A model generated the notes under the pieces. It was not told where the DNA came from and did no database searches. It saw nothing but the letters and a program-made list of their open reading frames with translations. DNA of 15,751 nt from JAVVUQ01 sp036653075 (GTDB lineage: Bacteria > Bacillota > Clostridia > Christensenellales > CAG-314), in the NCBI GenBank assembly GCA_036653075.1, contig JAVVUQ010000032.1, forward strand, positions 1-15,751. The letters are read 5' to 3'. Positions within the stretch are counted from its first letter, which is position 1. The number at the start of each line of letters is the position of its first letter. Shown here piece by piece: positions 14,607 through 15,751 of this stretch. Both the position numbers and the translations under genes were made by a program.

Positions 14607-14750
14607 TTATTTTCTTTTATTTTCCATATATTTAATAATAAAGAAGTAAGTTGATTACTTTTACTTACCATAATTGATAATTAATTAATTATTTTCTTTT
14701 ATTTACCATTTTTTTAATAATAAAGAAAGTTATTCAATCTTATTTACCAT
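14607..14750. repeat. Degenerate tandem repeat of about 41 bases, four copies
   Basis: Four units share a TTT-rich block ending in CCAT, with the CCAT motif at 14624-14627, 14668-14671, 14706-14709 and 14747-14750 (steps 44, 38 and 41). Units 1 and 3 are closest, about 42 bases long at an 82-base offset (14607 and 14689), both starting TTATTTTCTTTTATTT and sharing TTTAATAATAAAGAA. The last copy overlaps the final codons and stop of spoIIR (TTATTTACCAT), so the array may have grown from the gene's 3' end or into it. Confidence 0.7.
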
Positions 14751-15300
14751 CTATTATTTTTCTAATCCATTCATAAAAAGCTGACTTATATGTTATTTTT
14801 TGAGGTGATTCACTGTTAGGAACGCCACCTATAAAACAAAGCGGCGGATATGCCACGCACCACCAATTTGCGCCTTCCCCTTTATCTAATTCAATAACTA
14901 AAGCATCATAGACGCCTTCTGGAAATGTTTTGTCTCCATATGTTTTAGTGGGAAATGGCTCTTTTTTTAAATAAATCGTAGAGTTATATATAGCGCCGCA
15001 ATATCCGCAAATTCTGTCGCATAACTGTTTCAATTGCATTATGTTATTTTCTATAACAACTACCGCTTCATCTTTATTTTCTATATTTGCAAATTCTTTA
15101 GTCAAATATTTAACTACTTCATCTTTAACTCTCAATTTTACTGCTTGGTCATATTCGCTATCGCTTGCTGCCCTTATATGAATTCTAATAAAGTTCTCTT
15201 TATCAAAGGTTTCAACTGACACGCCATAAATAGATTGAAACACACTTACTAATACCAAAATAGTCATCACAATCACAAATATACTAATTACTTTTTTCAT
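14740..15300 (-). CDS. spoIIR: Stage II sporulation protein R (SpoIIR)
   Basis: SpoIIR is made in the forespore, exported to the intermembrane space, and triggers the protease SpoIIGA on the mother-cell side to process pro-sigma-E. Seen: an N-terminal signal or anchor segment (about 4-25), the family block FIRIHIRAASDSEYDQ (37-52) followed by VKLRVKDEVVKYL, FPEGVYDALVIELDKGEG (126-143) and NWWCVAYPPLCF (145-156). Length is 186 residues, somewhat shorter than in Bacillus subtilis. The ATG at 15300 follows GGAGG by only four to five bases, a tight but usable spacing. The gene stands alone. In Bacillus it is read by sigma-F; no clear sigma-F site was recognised here. Its presence implies an endospore-forming ancestry or lifestyle. 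Confidence 0.95.
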   Translation of the reverse strand: MKKVISIFVIVMTILVLVSVFQSIYGVSVETFDKENFIRIHIRAASDSEYDQAVKLRVKDEVVKYLTKEFANIENKDEAVVVIENNIMQLKQLCDRICGYCGAIYNSTIYLKKEPFPTKTYGDKTFPEGVYDALVIELDKGEGANWWCVAYPPLCFIGGVPNSESPQKITYKSAFYEWIRKIIDGK

Positions 15301-15751
15301 AATTCCTCCATTATCTCAGTTATATTTATTATTTTGACAATTATCCGATTATTTTTTTGCCATAGTTATAATAAATAATATGTAAGTTTTTATTGTTTTT
15401 AATTTTAAAAAAATGTAAATTTAATAAAAACAAATTTAATGAAAGTTTTATTTTAATAATTAATACTATCATAATAAAAAATTATTTTTATAATATCTTT
15501 CTATCTGTAAGCATAATTATTGTCATTTATAACTTTTATAATTAAATATATATATGCAAACATTGTCGAATTATATATAAATGTATCGAATTATTAATTA
15601 AATATTAAAATTGCTATTTAAATTTAAGTAAAAAAATTTCCTAAAAAAGCATTTCTTAAATAATACCTTTTACATAAGGTAATTCACGGTATTTTATTTA
15701 AAATAATATTTATTAACAGTATTTTTTATTTTCTATAACATTTCTATAATT
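15301..15751. other. AT-rich region upstream of spoIIR, no gene seen
   Basis: About 450 bases, very rich in A and T. Apart from the spoIIR ribosome binding site I see no coding region. Small elements: the hairpin TACCTT/AAGGTA around 15663-15680, and two TCGAATTAT copies near 15567 and 15596. It may include the spoIIR promoter and part of the next intergenic region. Confidence 0.5.

Noticed and set aside
15301..15400. A sigma-F promoter upstream of spoIIR
   Set aside because: A GGATAATT stretch on the minus strand (about 15339-15346) faintly resembles a -10 element, but no matching -35 element was seen at the right distance.
15301..15751. A replication or partition origin in the AT-rich right end
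   Set aside because: High A+T content alone is the rule for non-coding DNA here. No DnaA-box cluster or iteron series was seen.

Overview
The window is about 15.7 kb of AT-rich bacterial chromosome. It suggests a low-GC, anaerobic, endospore-forming Firmicute, most likely an uncultivated Clostridia lineage. The evidence is a spoIIR gene, a pyrophosphate-type phosphofructokinase, a B12-type radical SAM protein, strong AGGAGG-like ribosome binding sites, sigma-A promoters of the TTGACA-17-TATAAT type, two TTG starts, and intergenic DNA that is very rich in A and T. This assignment is inference; no rRNA or other phylogenetic marker was compared.

Left part, minus strand. Reading right to left, a truncated cell-division (dcw) operon runs from an mraZ promoter carrying three 10-bp-spaced MraZ-box-like repeats (about 6038-5996) through mraZ, rsmH, a divergent FtsL-like membrane protein and a class B penicillin-binding protein, and ends at a clear terminator (1908-1940). 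The FtsL-like gene is richer in G+C than its neighbours and has an RNA hairpin at each border. Further left are a PPi-dependent phosphofructokinase with its own strong promoter and, 105 bases after it, the start of trpS, which is cut by the window edge.

Middle. A strong plus-strand promoter drives a two-gene tRNA unit, tRNA-Ser(GCT) then tRNA-Val(CAC). A terminator-like 12-bp hairpin directly abuts the 5' end of the Val tRNA. The unit ends in a terminator that faces, back to back, the terminator of a minus-strand gene for a 1,325-residue surface protein. That protein has a signal peptide, an Ig-like domain, fourteen MBG/YGX-type repeat domains of two kinds in mosaic order, and a Cys/Gly-rich C-terminal signal followed by a membrane segment and a KRKK tail. 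It has a leader of roughly 260 bases.

Right part. A B12-binding-type radical SAM protein (minus, TTG start), a class IV branched-chain aminotransferase IlvE (plus) with a strong terminator, and SpoIIR (minus), the secreted signal that triggers pro-sigma-E processing during sporulation. The last 450 bases are AT-rich with no gene seen.

The genes are mostly housekeeping (division, glycolysis, translation, amino-acid metabolism, sporulation). I see no defence system, CRISPR array, prophage or insertion sequence. The least ordinary items are the mosaic surface protein with its unusual C-terminal signal and long leader, the divergent FtsL-like gene bracketed by hairpins, the hairpin fused to the tRNA-Val 5' end, and several unrelated intergenic duplications with a period near 40-42 bases.
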